This document shows, piece after piece, positions 25,937 to 35,072 of a stretch of 57,667 nt of DNA; the stretch's first letter is position 1; each line of letters opens with the position of its first letter. The notes below the pieces were generated by a model that saw nothing but the letters and a program-made list of their open reading frames with translations, had not been told where the DNA came from and did not search any database. The translations under genes were made by a program, and so were the position numbers. Source of the DNA: Falsibacillus pallidus (GTDB taxonomy: Bacteria > Bacillota > Bacilli > Bacillales > DSM-25281); NCBI RefSeq assembly GCF_003350505.1, contig NZ_QQAY01000014.1, forward strand, positions 24,001 through 81,667, written 5' to 3'.

Positions 25937-26371
25937 TTAGTTAAAACGGGCATCGCTTAATATGCGGCCGATTTCTTCCATATGACCTGTTTCATCTGCG
26001 ATCATATCGTCAAGTTTCACAGTCAGTTCTGTCAATCCAAGCTCTTCTGCCTGCTTCTTGCGCTTCTCATAGCGTTCGATTGTATCCTTCTCTGCACGGT
26101 GCGCTTCTTCAAGCATCTCCTTAACATCTGTCAACTGCTTCACTTCAGCAGGCTTCGTTGTCGGTGATCCGCCCAATGTTTTGATTTTTTCCGCCAAGTA
26201 CAATGCATGTCCCTGCTCATCGCTGATCTCACTTTCAAAGAAAGGCTTCAGCGTTTGACGATACAAACCTGATACTACAGCTGCATTGTATGTATACATA
26301 ATGGAAGCAGCATACTCGTTTGCTAAATCCTCATTTAAACCATCGATTAACTCTTTCATTTTTTGATCCAT
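25937..26371 (-). CDS. Ferritin-like domain protein (bacterioferritin/rubrerythrin-type)
   Basis: A 144-residue four-helix ferritin-like protein. Putative iron ligands lie in ANEYAAS, SEISDEQGHAL and ADETGHMEEI, the ExxH pattern of ferroxidase centres. It probably stores iron or protects against peroxide. AAGGAAG precedes ATG 26371. The 276-bp upstream gap to ycnJ holds no other gene; no PerR or Fur box was convincingly identified. Confidence 0.87.
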   Translation of the reverse strand: MDQKMKELIDGLNEDLANEYAASIMYTYNAAVVSGLYRQTLKPFFESEISDEQGHALYLAEKIKTLGGSPTTKPAEVKQLTDVKEMLEEAHRAEKDTIERYEKRKKQAEELGLTELTVKLDDMIADETGHMEEIGRILSDARFN

Positions 26372-26647
26372 GAATACATCTTCCTTTCTTCTTCGATTCT
26401 ATATGTACTTTACCCGTTCTAATAAAAAATAATCATCCACTGAGGGAATTCATCTGGGGTAACGCTTTTACCAGTGATCCAAAAAAGGATTCCGATCGTT
26501 ATCTTGTTAGTCATTGTTATAAAATGTTCAACATTTCGCTACCAATCGTTCACAACCTTTCGCGTTATAAAAGAAAATACCCACTATACTTAAGTTTGAA
26601 AATGTGAAAATCAGTTAAAAATTAACTACTAATGGGAGGTGGTTTCT

Positions 26648-28249
26648 ATGAGGATACATAAGGGCCGGTTATGGTTATTGCTTTTAAGCCTTTTGGTCAT
26701 CTTCAACTTATTGACTCCAAAATCAGCCGATGCCCACGCTGTACTGCTGTCTGCTTCACCATCTGAAAACAGCACGCTAAAAACAGCACCAGATCAAATT
26801 ATTCTTACGTTCAATGAACGGCTAGAAAGCAGCTTATATGAAATTAAAGTGAAGGACTCAAATGGGAAAGAAGCAGATTCCAGCAAGGCATTGCTGAGCA
26901 AAAACCATCACCAAATGTCACTCAAGCTGCCTCCATTGAAGAATGGTGTCTACTCAGTGACATATAGGGCCACCTCCCAGGATGGACACCCTGTTGGCTC
27001 AACCTATGTATTTTCTATCGGGAAGCCTCTTTCGGATTCCGACAAATCACAGATTCTAGGCAGCACCGGAAGCTCCAGTCCATTCGGGCTCGTCTGGTTT
27101 TTCCGCTCCATTTATTACGTAAGCCTCCTCCTGCTTACCGGATGGCTTGCATGGCGGATAATTTCACCTGATTCATTCATAACAATGCCAAACGAAAAAA
27201 AATGGCTGATGCGCATGAAATGGTTTTATTTATACATGATGATCATCATCGGAATCGGGCCAAATGCCGATGTACTGTTATCCGGACACTCCCTGAATGT
27301 GAACAACCTCATTCCTTTCTTTACTGGTACAGCATTTGGAATCACTTGGGGACTGTCACTTATCATCAGCATTGCAGGATTATGGATTGGCGGAAAATCA
27401 AAATGGTTTGACGGCTTCTGGATCCTTTCCCTTTTGGCACTTGAAGGGGTAAACGGACACGCGAATACAACTGTCCCAAAAATATTTGGCATCACTTTTG
27501 ATATTGTCCACTTAGGTTCAGCAGCCATCTGGACAGGCGGACTATTCTATATCCTGATTTTCTGGAAAAGCCACCGCGAACAAGCGAAGAAATTCATTCC
27601 ACGTTTTTCTCAAGGTGCGTTAGCAAGCATGATCCTTCTGTTTTTAACAGGCGGAATCCTGACTTTGATGCTCGCAGGAGATACCTCTTATCTCACTAAA
27701 GATTTATGGGGAATCCTCTTGCTGTCAAAAATCGGCTTAGCATGCGTTGTCCTTATAATCGGGGCCGTCTTGCGCAAGAAAGTGGCCACGATTCAAGAGA
27801 ATGGCTTCCGCAAATGGTTCTGGGCAGATCTGACGCTCATGATTCTCATCACTGCCATCGTTGGGGGACTTACATACACAAGCCCTCTTCCAGAAAATAA
27901 ACCGATAGAGTGGGCAAGCACCCAAAATGGCTTTAAGGTTTCTACAAATGCTGCACCTGCACAGCCGGGGATAAGCAGCCACATCCAAGTGAAGATAGAT
28001 ACTCCCGACGGGCGAAATCCAAATGATGTCCAACTAGTCTTGAAGCCGTTAGGAAAAGAAGAAACGGAACCTATCCAGGTCCCGCTAAAATCTGATAAAA
28101 ATACAGGAAACTCATTCCTCTATAGTGCTGACGGGATTTACTTCCCAGCACCTGGGGATTGGCAGATGGAAATCATCGTTTACGACAGCAAGGACAACTA
28201 TTCCGTTTTCAAAAAAGAGTTCACTCTTTATGAAATAAATACTCAATGA
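26648..28249 (+). CDS. ycnJ: Copper import/resistance protein, CopC-CopD fusion (YcnJ)
   Basis: About 533 residues. A signal peptide ends at SADAHAVL, so the mature protein starts with the copper-binding His of a CopC domain (about 30-130). Eight membrane segments of a CopD domain follow (about 150-420), then an extracytoplasmic C-terminal domain. This matches B. subtilis YcnJ, a copper importer induced by copper starvation. ATG 26648 follows GGGAGG by 8 nt. The next gene is ycnI; the usual repressor gene ycnK is not adjacent. Confidence 0.92.
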   Translation: MRIHKGRLWLLLLSLLVIFNLLTPKSADAHAVLLSASPSENSTLKTAPDQIILTFNERLESSLYEIKVKDSNGKEADSSKALLSKNHHQMSLKLPPLKNGVYSVTYRATSQDGHPVGSTYVFSIGKPLSDSDKSQILGSTGSSSPFGLVWFFRSIYYVSLLLLTGWLAWRIISPDSFITMPNEKKWLMRMKWFYLYMMIIIGIGPNADVLLSGHSLNVNNLIPFFTGTAFGITWGLSLIISIAGLWIGGKSKWFDGFWILSLLALEGVNGHANTTVPKIFGITFDIVHLGSAAIWTGGLFYILIFWKSHREQAKKFIPRFSQGALASMILLFLTGGILTLMLAGDTSYLTKDLWGILLLSKIGLACVVLIIGAVLRKKVATIQENGFRKWFWADLTLMILITAIVGGLTYTSPLPENKPIEWASTQNGFKVSTNAAPAQPGISSHIQVKIDTPDGRNPNDVQLVLKPLGKEETEPIQVPLKSDKNTGNSFLYSADGIYFPAPGDWQMEIIVYDSKDNYSVFKKEFTLYEINTQ

Positions 28250-28265
28250 AAGCAGGTAATTTAAA

Positions 28266-28886
28266 ATGAAAAAAGCATTGAAAATGATTCCACTCGCATT
28301 CGTATTACTGTTTGCTTTTGCAGGCATGGCAAGCGCACACGTTGTGGTATTTCCAAAAGAAGTACAACAGGGAACTTATGAAAAATTCACGGTAAGAGTA
28401 CCATCCGAAAAAGAAACGGCTACCACCATGGTGAAAGTCGTTGTACCTGAAGGAGTCGACATTTCCAGAGTAAAAGCAATTCCAGGATGGTCTTATACAT
28501 TCGAAAAGGATGCAAGCGGCAAAGTAAAAAGCATCACATGGAAAGCTGAAGATAAAGGAATTGCCTCTACTGAATTCGGTGAATTCGATATGCAGGGAAA
28601 AGTAAGCGACAATGCCGATCAATTGATCTGGAAAGCCTACCAAACCTATGCAGATAACAGCGAAGTAAAATGGATCGGCCCGGAAGATTCCGATAAGCCT
28701 GCGTCCATCACGGTTGTGAGCAAAGCTACAGGTGAGGAAGCCGATCATCACGGCGCCCATTCAACAGCAGCTGTTCAGAGTGAGGAGAATGAGGATGACG
28801 CTTCATCCCTTCCTCTCTATCTTTCCATTGGGGCATTGGTGATTGCCGTCCTTGCCTTTATCGTTTCGTTGATGAAGAAAAAATAA
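28266..28886 (+). CDS. ycnI: Copper-binding YcnI/DUF1775 membrane-anchored protein
   Basis: A 206-residue protein with a signal peptide ending at MASA-HVVV. The new N-terminal His and a downstream Trp (IPGWSYTF) are the known Cu(II)-brace elements of YcnI. The DUF1775 domain covers about 25-150, a His-rich linker (EADHHGAHS) follows, then a C-terminal membrane anchor with a Lys tail. Sixteen bp after ycnJ; likely acts as its copper chaperone. Confidence 0.93.
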   Translation: MKKALKMIPLAFVLLFAFAGMASAHVVVFPKEVQQGTYEKFTVRVPSEKETATTMVKVVVPEGVDISRVKAIPGWSYTFEKDASGKVKSITWKAEDKGIASTEFGEFDMQGKVSDNADQLIWKAYQTYADNSEVKWIGPEDSDKPASITVVSKATGEEADHHGAHSTAAVQSEENEDDASSLPLYLSIGALVIAVLAFIVSLMKKK

Positions 28887-28904
28887 TCGAAGGCTACAAG
28901 TTCC

Positions 28905-28939
28905 AAGAGCCCTGCTGAATTGATTCAGCAGGGCTCTTC
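28905..28939. terminator. Bidirectional terminator after ycnI
   Basis: Perfect 15-bp stem AAGAGCCCTGCTGAA/TTCAGCAGGGCTCTT with a TTGA loop. Confidence 0.92.
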
Positions 28940-29551
28940 TCATGCGCGAAATGTTTTTCCAAGTTCTTTACCAAGCCCAAAGTAGTGGCGGAAGTTATAG
29001 ATAAGCGGACTCCATTTTGCAGGATCAATATAATTCTCATCTTTTATAATCGTTTCCGAAGCATGAAAATGGATGGCTTCTGTTTCAACGATTGCAAAAA
29101 ACGGGTCGTATTCCGGAATACGGATATGATTGACTTTCGCTTCAATCTGGATGGGACACTCTTGAATCCGTTGAGGAATTACCGTCTTAGATTCAAAAGG
29201 TGTAAGTCCCGCAGCTTGGAACTTGTTTTTCATATAAGAAAAACCAATTTCCTTTTTAAAATTCGGCACTTCCAATTTCCCAGTGTAAGAAGCTATTTTT
29301 TCAACTTTCCCCCACAAACTAGGATCGGGGAGGTTTAGCGTGCATTCCTTATGTCTTTCCAAATTCTCGATTGCTTTTCCTCCAAGGCCGATTCCAAGAA
29401 TGATATTTTTCCCTAGTGCCCAAGAAGAGGAGATAGGACTGATATTCGTGGTGCCATCTTCATTGAGCGTATTCAATAAGACAACCGGCGTTCCATAATA
29501 CATGACTTTCGGATGGATTTCCTTTATGTTTTCCTGCGTTTCTATTTTCAT
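28940..29551 (-). CDS. Flavin reductase-like domain protein
   Basis: About 203 residues with a split-barrel FMN-binding flavin reductase fold: VMYYGTPVVLLNTLNEDG, NISPISSSWALG and the conserved GIGLGGKAIENL. It likely binds FMN and reduces a flavin or donates to an oxygenase. ATG 29551 has GGAGGGA upstream. Divergent from an ArsR-like regulator that could control it. Confidence 0.87.
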   Translation of the reverse strand: MKIETQENIKEIHPKVMYYGTPVVLLNTLNEDGTTNISPISSSWALGKNIILGIGLGGKAIENLERHKECTLNLPDPSLWGKVEKIASYTGKLEVPNFKKEIGFSYMKNKFQAAGLTPFESKTVIPQRIQECPIQIEAKVNHIRIPEYDPFFAIVETEAIHFHASETIIKDENYIDPAKWSPLIYNFRHYFGLGKELGKTFRA

Positions 29552-29590
29552 TTCATTCCCTCCATTCATTTACTCATCCATTGTATATTT

Positions 29591-29626
29591 TTTACATTTC
29601 AATTATCATCGAAATATGGATGTAAA
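29591..29626. promoter_or_regulatory. Inverted repeat in the divergent flavin reductase/ArsR-like promoter
   Basis: TTTACATTTC (29591-29600) faces GAAAT..ATGTAAA (29611-29626), a 36-bp imperfect dyad centred near 29606. It is a candidate operator for the adjacent winged-helix regulator. Confidence 0.5.
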
Positions 29627-29647
29627 TTAATGAAAGGTGGAATAAGC

Positions 29648-30328
29648 ATGAATCCCAATATTTCTTCCGTGGCCGCTGCAATCAGTGAACCTTCAAGAGC
29701 TGCCATGCTGGTTTGTCTTATGGATGGCAGTGTTCACCCTGCTAGTGAATTGGCACTTGCAGCTAAAATTAAGCCCCAGACAGCGAGTTTTCATTTGAAC
29801 AAGTTGATGGAATCCAACTTGATTTGTGCAGAAAAGCATGGCAGACACCGATATTATCGACTAATCAATAATGAAGCAGCTGAAATAGTTGAGAAGCTTT
29901 TGCAAATATCCCCTCCTGCTCCCGTCAAATCCCTGCGTCAAGCAAGTGAAAAGAAAGCCATTGACTACGCCCGTACTTGCTATGACCACCTTGCAGGACA
30001 CGTAGGGGTGGCACTTACCACTATGATGATCGACAAAGGCTATTTAAAAAAAGATGATTTAAACTTCATTTTGACGCCTGAAGGAGAACAACTTTTTACT
30101 AGGATGGAGATTGACCTCGAAGAAGCTAAAAAGAAACGAAGGGCTTTTGCAAAATGTTGTTTGGATTGGACAGAACGCAGATACCATTTGGCCGGATCCC
30201 TTGGCCATGCACTTTTAGAAAAGATGTTTGAGCTGGAATGGCTGACGCGCATCCCGGGCACCCGCGCGGTTAAAGTGACCGCCAGCGGAAAAGCCGGCCT
30301 AAAGGAGTTTCTCTCAATTGAGTTATGA
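29648..30328 (+). CDS. ArsR-like winged-helix transcriptional regulator
   Basis: About 226 residues. The N-terminal winged helix (about 1-85) contains ISEPSRAAMLVCLMDG and LAAKIKPQTASFHLNKLMES, as in ArsR-type repressors. A C-terminal domain of about 140 residues with KCCLDWTERRYHLAGSLGHAL is found in a Bacillus subfamily with no metal site visible in the helix. ATG 29648 follows AAAGGTGG. Divergent from the flavin reductase gene, its likely target. Confidence 0.88.
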   Translation: MNPNISSVAAAISEPSRAAMLVCLMDGSVHPASELALAAKIKPQTASFHLNKLMESNLICAEKHGRHRYYRLINNEAAEIVEKLLQISPPAPVKSLRQASEKKAIDYARTCYDHLAGHVGVALTTMMIDKGYLKKDDLNFILTPEGEQLFTRMEIDLEEAKKKRRAFAKCCLDWTERRYHLAGSLGHALLEKMFELEWLTRIPGTRAVKVTASGKAGLKEFLSIEL

Positions 30329-30335
30329 AGAACAA

Positions 30336-30383
30336 AAAAAGCTTCCCATGAGCAGAGTTTCGTCTGCTTGCGGGAAGCTTTTT
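30336..30383. terminator. Bidirectional terminator, regulator and ykoC
   Basis: AAAAAGCTTCCC/GGGAAGCTTTTT stem enclosing an inner GCAGA/TCTGC hairpin. Confidence 0.88.
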
Positions 30384-30393
30384 GTCTATTTCC

Positions 30394-31191
30394 TCATCCT
30401 CTTACATCCGTTATCGGAATATAAGGGAAATGCATGCCCGTTAGATAAATAGCCGGAACCATCAAAATCACCAGTCCTATCCATAGCCAATCCAAATAGC
30501 TGAAGCCCAATTGGTAATAAAACGTCCTTTGTGCGCTGCTTTTAAAACGCTTGGCTTCCATGGCGACTGCCATACGATGCGCCCGGCGGATGCTTTGGGA
30601 AAGCAATGCAATGGAGTAGGTCTGCATCATGTGATAGACGCCTTTCAGCCCACTCCTTTTCTGTATGCCCCTGACTTTAAGGGCGGAGCGGATGGTTTGG
30701 AATTCTGCAATCATAATCGGAATCAATCGGATGCCTGCCATGAAGCTGTACGCGTATTTCGGGCTGAGCTTCAGCTGCTGCATCAGTGAGTAGAACAAAT
30801 AGACCGGTCTGGTGGTCAGACTGAATAAAAGGCCCAAAAGGGAAAACGCGAAAGCCCTCAATCCGATATGCAAGCCCCTGATAAAGCTTTCTTTTGAAAC
30901 CTGGATGATTCCCCAATGAATCCATTGTTCTTCTCCGGTCCCGAATAAAATCATCGGAATTGCGGTTGTCAGGGAAATGAAGAAAAACGGAAAGGCAATC
31001 CAGAATACTCTTTTGAATGGGTGGCCAGAAAACGCAAACAGAATGATGGTCAATAAGATGGCGAAATTCACGAGAACATTAGGGTTGTTGATGAATAAGG
31101 CTGCCAAAAATAGAATCAAGAGACTGAGCAGCTTTAAGGATGGGTTGACTTTATGAAGCCACGTTTCCTGATATCGAAAAGACCTATGCAT
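30394..31191 (-). CDS. ykoC: ECF transporter T component (YkoC)
   Basis: A 265-residue EcfT-type membrane subunit. Two conserved cytoplasmic coupling motifs are seen: SALKVRGI and AVAMEAKRF, the A-R-G/A-K-R pairs that bind the ATPase. Last gene of the tenA-ykoEDC operon; its ATG overlaps the end of ykoD, with GAGGTG 7 nt upstream. It couples ATP hydrolysis to thiamine-precursor uptake with YkoD and YkoE. Confidence 0.92.
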   Translation of the reverse strand: MHRSFRYQETWLHKVNPSLKLLSLLILFLAALFINNPNVLVNFAILLTIILFAFSGHPFKRVFWIAFPFFFISLTTAIPMILFGTGEEQWIHWGIIQVSKESFIRGLHIGLRAFAFSLLGLLFSLTTRPVYLFYSLMQQLKLSPKYAYSFMAGIRLIPIMIAEFQTIRSALKVRGIQKRSGLKGVYHMMQTYSIALLSQSIRRAHRMAVAMEAKRFKSSAQRTFYYQLGFSYLDWLWIGLVILMVPAIYLTGMHFPYIPITDVRG

Positions 31192-32641
31192 GGTAAATCA
31201 CCTCAGATGGATCAATCAAATTCAAGTGTACATCTTCTTTTACAAGCTCTCCGTCCTTAATCTCCCATACCTTTGTAGAATAGTTCTCTATAATTTCCGG
31301 TTCGTGGGTAATCATCATGATTGTGGTCCCCTGTCTTCTCCAATGCTCCATCATTTCCAGGATGGCAAATGTATTTTTGGCATCCTGTCCGAATGTCGGC
31401 TCATCTAAAAGGACAATGCCAGGCTGTGAGACAATGGCCGCTGCAACACTCAATCTTCTTTTCTGCCCCATGGAAAGCTGATATGGATGCTGGCTGCGGC
31501 ATCCATTCAAATGGAACATGTCGAGCATTTCTTCTACCCTTTCCTTCACTTCTTCTTCTGCCTCGCCTCTAACTCGGAGGGTGTAGGCAATTTCGTCATA
31601 GACCGTATGGCTGACAAATTGATGTTCCGGGTTTTGAAATACAAAGGTGATATCTTGTGTTAAGTCATCCGTTTTCCCTGCAGCCTTTCCATTGATCATG
31701 TACTTTCCTTTGGTGGGGATGAGCTTCATTAAACTGTGAAGGAGAGTACTTTTACCCGCACCATTTTTGCCGATGATACTAATCCAATCGCCTTTCATCA
31801 CAGAGGCATGCGGGATGGAGATACGCTCTTCTTTCCCATAAAAGCCTCGAAACTCATTTAAAGAAATCACTTCTTTATTTGCTGGAAGATGCGATGATTT
31901 CTCTTTTTCACTCAAATAATCGCTCCATGCCCCCGGATACCAGATCCCTTGCTCCATCATGGTTTCCTTATGATCAAGTAGAAGGGAATGCGGCGGGCCT
32001 TCAGCAGCGATTGTTCCATCATCGCTAAGCATGATGACCCTGTCCACCAGATCCCAAACATGCTCCAGCCTATGTTCAACAATCACCATCGTTTTACCGA
32101 CAGCTGCGTTATGGATGGTTTTCCAAATGTCCTCCGTTCCTTGTTGATCGAGCATCGCCGTCGGTTCGTCGAGGAACAGGACTTCCGGTTCCAAAGCAAG
32201 TGCAGAAGCTATAGCCAGTCGCTGCTTCATCCCCCCGGACATGCTGTTGATTTCATGATGGATATCGTTCAAGGAAAGGCCAACGCTGTTTAAAAGTTCA
32301 TGGATGCGCTGCTGCATGGTTTCAGGCTGTACATTTAAGTTTTCAAGAACAAAAGCGAGTTCCTCATCTGCATATGGCATACAAAACTGCGAATCAGGAT
32401 CTTGAAAGATATATCCCCATGATTCCGGCGTTTGAATGGTTTCTGCTTTCATGGGAATTTCATAAGAGTGCGGAATTATCCCGGCCATCACCTGAAGCAG
32501 AGTTGATTTCCCGCACCCCGACGGTCCAATAAGCAGCACCTTTTCTCCTTGATTGATTGGAAGAGTGAAATCCTTAAAAACAAGTCCTTCATTTCCGGGA
32601 TATTTCAGCCGTAAGTTTTCCACTTTGCAAATGGTGCTCAT
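31184..32641 (-). CDS. ykoD: ECF transporter double ATPase (YkoD)
   Basis: About 485 residues with two fused ABC domains: Walker A1 GPSGCGKST and signature SMSGGMKQRLAIA in the first half, Walker A2 GKNGAGKST and LSMGQKRRLSVAAA in the second. Walker B sequences are VLFLDEPTAMLD and IVLLDEPTFGQD. This replaces the usual EcfA/EcfA' pair. I prefer ATG 32641 (GAGGTG, 6 nt) to TTG 32665, which would overlap ykoE. Confidence 0.92.
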   Translation of the reverse strand: MSTICKVENLRLKYPGNEGLVFKDFTLPINQGEKVLLIGPSGCGKSTLLQVMAGIIPHSYEIPMKAETIQTPESWGYIFQDPDSQFCMPYADEELAFVLENLNVQPETMQQRIHELLNSVGLSLNDIHHEINSMSGGMKQRLAIASALALEPEVLFLDEPTAMLDQQGTEDIWKTIHNAAVGKTMVIVEHRLEHVWDLVDRVIMLSDDGTIAAEGPPHSLLLDHKETMMEQGIWYPGAWSDYLSEKEKSSHLPANKEVISLNEFRGFYGKEERISIPHASVMKGDWISIIGKNGAGKSTLLHSLMKLIPTKGKYMINGKAAGKTDDLTQDITFVFQNPEHQFVSHTVYDEIAYTLRVRGEAEEEVKERVEEMLDMFHLNGCRSQHPYQLSMGQKRRLSVAAAIVSQPGIVLLDEPTFGQDAKNTFAILEMMEHWRRQGTTIMMITHEPEIIENYSTKVWEIKDGELVKEDVHLNLIDPSEVIYHA

Positions 32642-32654
32642 GCTGCTCACCTCA

Positions 32655-33245
32655 TCATTGATCAAGAGAATCGTATTCCTTTTTGGAGATTGGCCTTAGC
32701 ATGCCGGTCACACCTGTCTGCTCTAGAGCCTTCACCAAATAGTAGGCAAAGACGCCGGAAATCAGGACGGATCCAATGAGCCTTGCGACAAGATATAAGG
32801 TGAGATTCCACGGGGCCAAATCTCCAATGTACCCTTTGTACCAGTCCATGGCGATGGAACCCGCTGCAGATCCTATAGAAGCGAGCGACACTACCAAAAT
32901 GTCGTATCGTTTATAGCGGAATAACAAGAAAACAAGCTCTGCAAGCAAGCCTTGAATCACGCCGTATATGAGCACCTCGAGTCCCCATTGGGAACCAGTC
33001 AGGAATTCACCGCTGGCGGCAGCAATCTCTGCCAATAGAGCAAGCCCAGGCTTTCGAATCAAAAGATAAGCGACCGTCCCGGCCATAAACCACATGCCGT
33101 AGATCAACTGATCAATATGAAGGCCAAGGGTAGCCGCAAAACTATACAGCGGCCCCCACACCTTGTAAATCAAACCAAACACGATTGCCACCACAATCGT
33201 CACCAAAACATCCGTCAACTTCAGTCCATTCTGACTTCTGCTCAT
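32655..33245 (-). CDS. ykoE: ECF transporter S component, thiamine precursor specific (YkoE)
   Basis: A 196-residue membrane protein with about six segments, matching the YkoE family (GLIYKVWGPLYSF, AASGEFLTGSQWG, YGVIQGLLAELVF). It binds a thiamine-related compound, probably hydroxymethylpyrimidine, given TenA and the TPP riboswitch. Its ATG overlaps the tenA stop as ATGA. Confidence 0.92.
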   Translation of the reverse strand: MSRSQNGLKLTDVLVTIVVAIVFGLIYKVWGPLYSFAATLGLHIDQLIYGMWFMAGTVAYLLIRKPGLALLAEIAAASGEFLTGSQWGLEVLIYGVIQGLLAELVFLLFRYKRYDILVVSLASIGSAAGSIAMDWYKGYIGDLAPWNLTLYLVARLIGSVLISGVFAYYLVKALEQTGVTGMLRPISKKEYDSLDQ

Positions 33246-33979
33246 CGTACTCCCTCCTTCTCGCATAAATCGACAAATTCCGTGGCATGCCTGTCACCTG
33301 GAGTGTTACTTGGAGTGTTACTTTGCCACTTCTCCTTCGTGTAGGCCATTTCCCAGAATTGCAGTTCGTATTGGCTGCTGATAATGAATAGTTCTTTCAT
33401 TTGCGCCCTCTGCTTTTCAGTTGCTTCTTCTGCCAACACATCAAGGCGGTGGATCTGTTCTTCCACAAGCGTTCGGAACCACTCGCCGCCATAGGCTGCA
33501 ATCCATTCCTGATAGATGGAGTCTTCCGGTTTGCAGTCTTTCAGCCTCTCCCCGATTTCATAGTAAAGCCAGTAGCACGGCAGCAATGCAGCGATGATTT
33601 CTCCTAATCCTCCAAGGCTGGCCGCTCTGTACATATGTGATGTATAAGCATAGGCTGTTGGCGCCGGCTTGAACGATGCCCGCTCTTCTTCTGTAATGCC
33701 CATCAGTGTTGAAAATTTGCTGTGAAGGCTCAACTCCGCCTCAGCTGTGCTTTGGGCATGAGCGGCCATTCGGCTCGTCGTTTCCATATCCAATGCTTTT
33801 GCAGCACCGAATGATTGGACGCGTGCGAAATGGCTTAGGTAATATGCATCCTGCATCACATAAAACCGGAATTTCTCTCTGGATAAACTTCCTTCTCCCA
33901 GCTCACGCACAAATGCATGGCGGAAGCTCGCTTCCCAAATTTCATTAGCCGCTTGTCGGCATTCTTTTGAAAATGACAT
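33242..33979 (-). CDS. tenA: Thiaminase II / aminopyrimidine aminohydrolase
   Basis: About 245 residues. TenA hydrolyses aminomethyl-HMP to HMP in thiamine salvage. Catalytic Cys135 is in ALLPCYWLYYEIGERL, and the conserved Asp and Tyr-rich FRFYVMQDAYYLSH loop is near 38-50. ATG 33979 has GAGGAGG upstream. After the normal end (FWEMAYTKEKW) there is an odd 27-residue tail: two SNTP repeats from a 12-nt tandem duplication (33300-33323), then sequence from a dispersed GGTGACAGGCA..TTTGTCGA element. The insertion seems to have extended the reading frame rather than destroyed the gene. Confidence 0.92.
   Translation of the reverse strand: MSFSKECRQAANEIWEASFRHAFVRELGEGSLSREKFRFYVMQDAYYLSHFARVQSFGAAKALDMETTSRMAAHAQSTAEAELSLHSKFSTLMGITEEERASFKPAPTAYAYTSHMYRAASLGGLGEIIAALLPCYWLYYEIGERLKDCKPEDSIYQEWIAAYGGEWFRTLVEEQIHRLDVLAEEATEKQRAQMKELFIISSQYELQFWEMAYTKEKWQSNTPSNTPGDRHATEFVDLCEKEGVR
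33270..33298 (-). repeat. Dispersed GTGACAGGCA..TTTGTCGA element, copy 3, inside tenA 3' end
   Basis: On the minus strand GGTGACAGGCATGCC followed by ACGGAATTTGTCGA, matching the element family. It is translated as part of the TenA tail. Confidence 0.75.
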
Positions 33980-34043
33980 TTCGTATTCCTCCTCTACTGC
34001 TTTTCCCACTACTTCTCCCAGCTGTGCCAGAATGATTCAAGCC

Positions 34044-34080
34044 AATAAAAAAACCGCTCCTGCACAGGCAGAAACGGTTG
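34044..34080 (-). terminator. Riboswitch-controlled terminator upstream of tenA
   Basis: Minus-strand AACCG..CTGC/GCAG..CGGTT stem followed by T7, between the TPP aptamer and tenA. Confidence 0.85.
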
Positions 34081-34132
34081 TCGTTTAACTTCATCAACGA
34101 AGCAGCCTCGCTATATAGCGAGATGCACCACA

Positions 34133-34214
34133 ACCACTTCCCTACGCTAGTACAAACTAGATCAGGTTCTAAGGGTTAAGGCTTCTGCCTCTCTCAGCTT
34201 TCGCACCCCTAGTG
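34133..34214 (-). ncRNA. TPP riboswitch (THI element)
   Basis: Reading the minus strand: CTAGGGGTGC, then GCTGAGAGAGGC, then CCCTTAGAACCTGATCTAG and GCGTAGGGAAGTGG. These are the conserved THI-box blocks in order. With the terminator at 34044 it should switch off the tenA-ykoEDC operon when thiamine pyrophosphate is plentiful. A CTCGCTATATAGCGAG palindrome (about 34107-34122) lies between the aptamer and the terminator and may take part in antitermination. Confidence 0.96.
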
Positions 34215-34372
34215 GAAAATCGCGTATTCATTTTTACATCACCCATGTTACATCACTCATTTATAAATGACAAGGAAAGAAATTTCTCATCCATCCAAGA
34301 AAGCGATTCATTCATATTTCTGCAAAAATGGACCATCCTATGGAGGAGATTAATTCCATAGGAGGAATCGTG

Positions 34373-34516
34373 ATGACGGATAATAAATTTGTGGTTTTAT
34401 TAATGATGACAATCTTTAATATGATTTTAACCATCATCTTCAGCGGCATTCTGATTTCAAAAGCAAACCAGCTGGAGGCGAGCATGGATCAGCCGAAACA
34501 GGAAGGGAAAAAATAA
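34373..34516 (+). CDS. Small single-pass membrane protein, 47 residues
   Basis: Begins MTDNKFVVLLMMTIFNMILT; one membrane helix and a charged C-terminus. TAGGAGG lies 8 nt before ATG 34373, and a terminator follows. Function unknown. The 160 bp between it and the riboswitch shows nothing else. Confidence 0.7.
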   Translation: MTDNKFVVLLMMTIFNMILTIIFSGILISKANQLEASMDQPKQEGKK

Positions 34517-34520
34517 AGAT

Positions 34521-34569
34521 AAAAGCGTCCCACTCTCCTCTTAAATTAGAGATTGCGGACGCTATTTTT
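34521..34569. terminator. Bidirectional terminator, small gene and ynfA
   Basis: AAAGCGTCC/GGACGCT stem with TTTTT; loop contains a partial inner pairing. Confidence 0.78.
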
Positions 34570-34888
34570 ATCCTCTTGGCCACCAAAGCATGACGCCCAC
34601 TCCGATGATGCAGATGACAGAGCCGATCCAGTCGAATGTATCCGGGGTTTTTTTATCAATTCCCCAGCCCCAAAGAACAGAAAGGATGATAAACACTCCA
34701 CCATAAGCAGCATAAACCCTGCCGAACGAAGGGAAGCTCTGAAGCGTCGGGATGACGCCATATATAACAAGGATCAAGCTGCCGAGAATTCCATACCAGA
34801 ATGTCTGGCCTTCACGCAGCCAAAGCCAGACAAGATAGCCGCCGCCAATTTCAGCCAGCCCGGCAAGAATGAACAAGACTATAGTCAT
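34568..34888 (-). CDS. ynfA: YnfA/UPF0060 family membrane protein
   Basis: A 106-residue protein with four membrane segments and family signatures [16 protein letters not shown] and [12 protein letters not shown]. YnfA proteins resemble small multidrug resistance (SMR) exporters. Start ATG 34888. Its stop lies at the edge of the shared terminator. Confidence 0.93.
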   Translation of the reverse strand: MTIVLFILAGLAEIGGGYLVWLWLREGQTFWYGILGSLILVIYGVIPTLQSFPSFGRVYAAYGGVFIILSVLWGWGIDKKTPDTFDWIGSVICIIGVGVMLWWPRG

Positions 34889-35072
34889 AATGCCTATTTG
34901 CCCCTTTCCCTTTATAGAAAACAGTTTACCAGTTTGTCCCTTTTTTATTAAAAAAAGAAAAAGGCATGGATTTCATCCCGCCTTTTAGATTTATACAAAT
35001 GATTTCTTGATGTCATTGATTATGCAAATTCATAATAAATTGGTTCTAGTATGCTATTTGTATAGAAAACTA

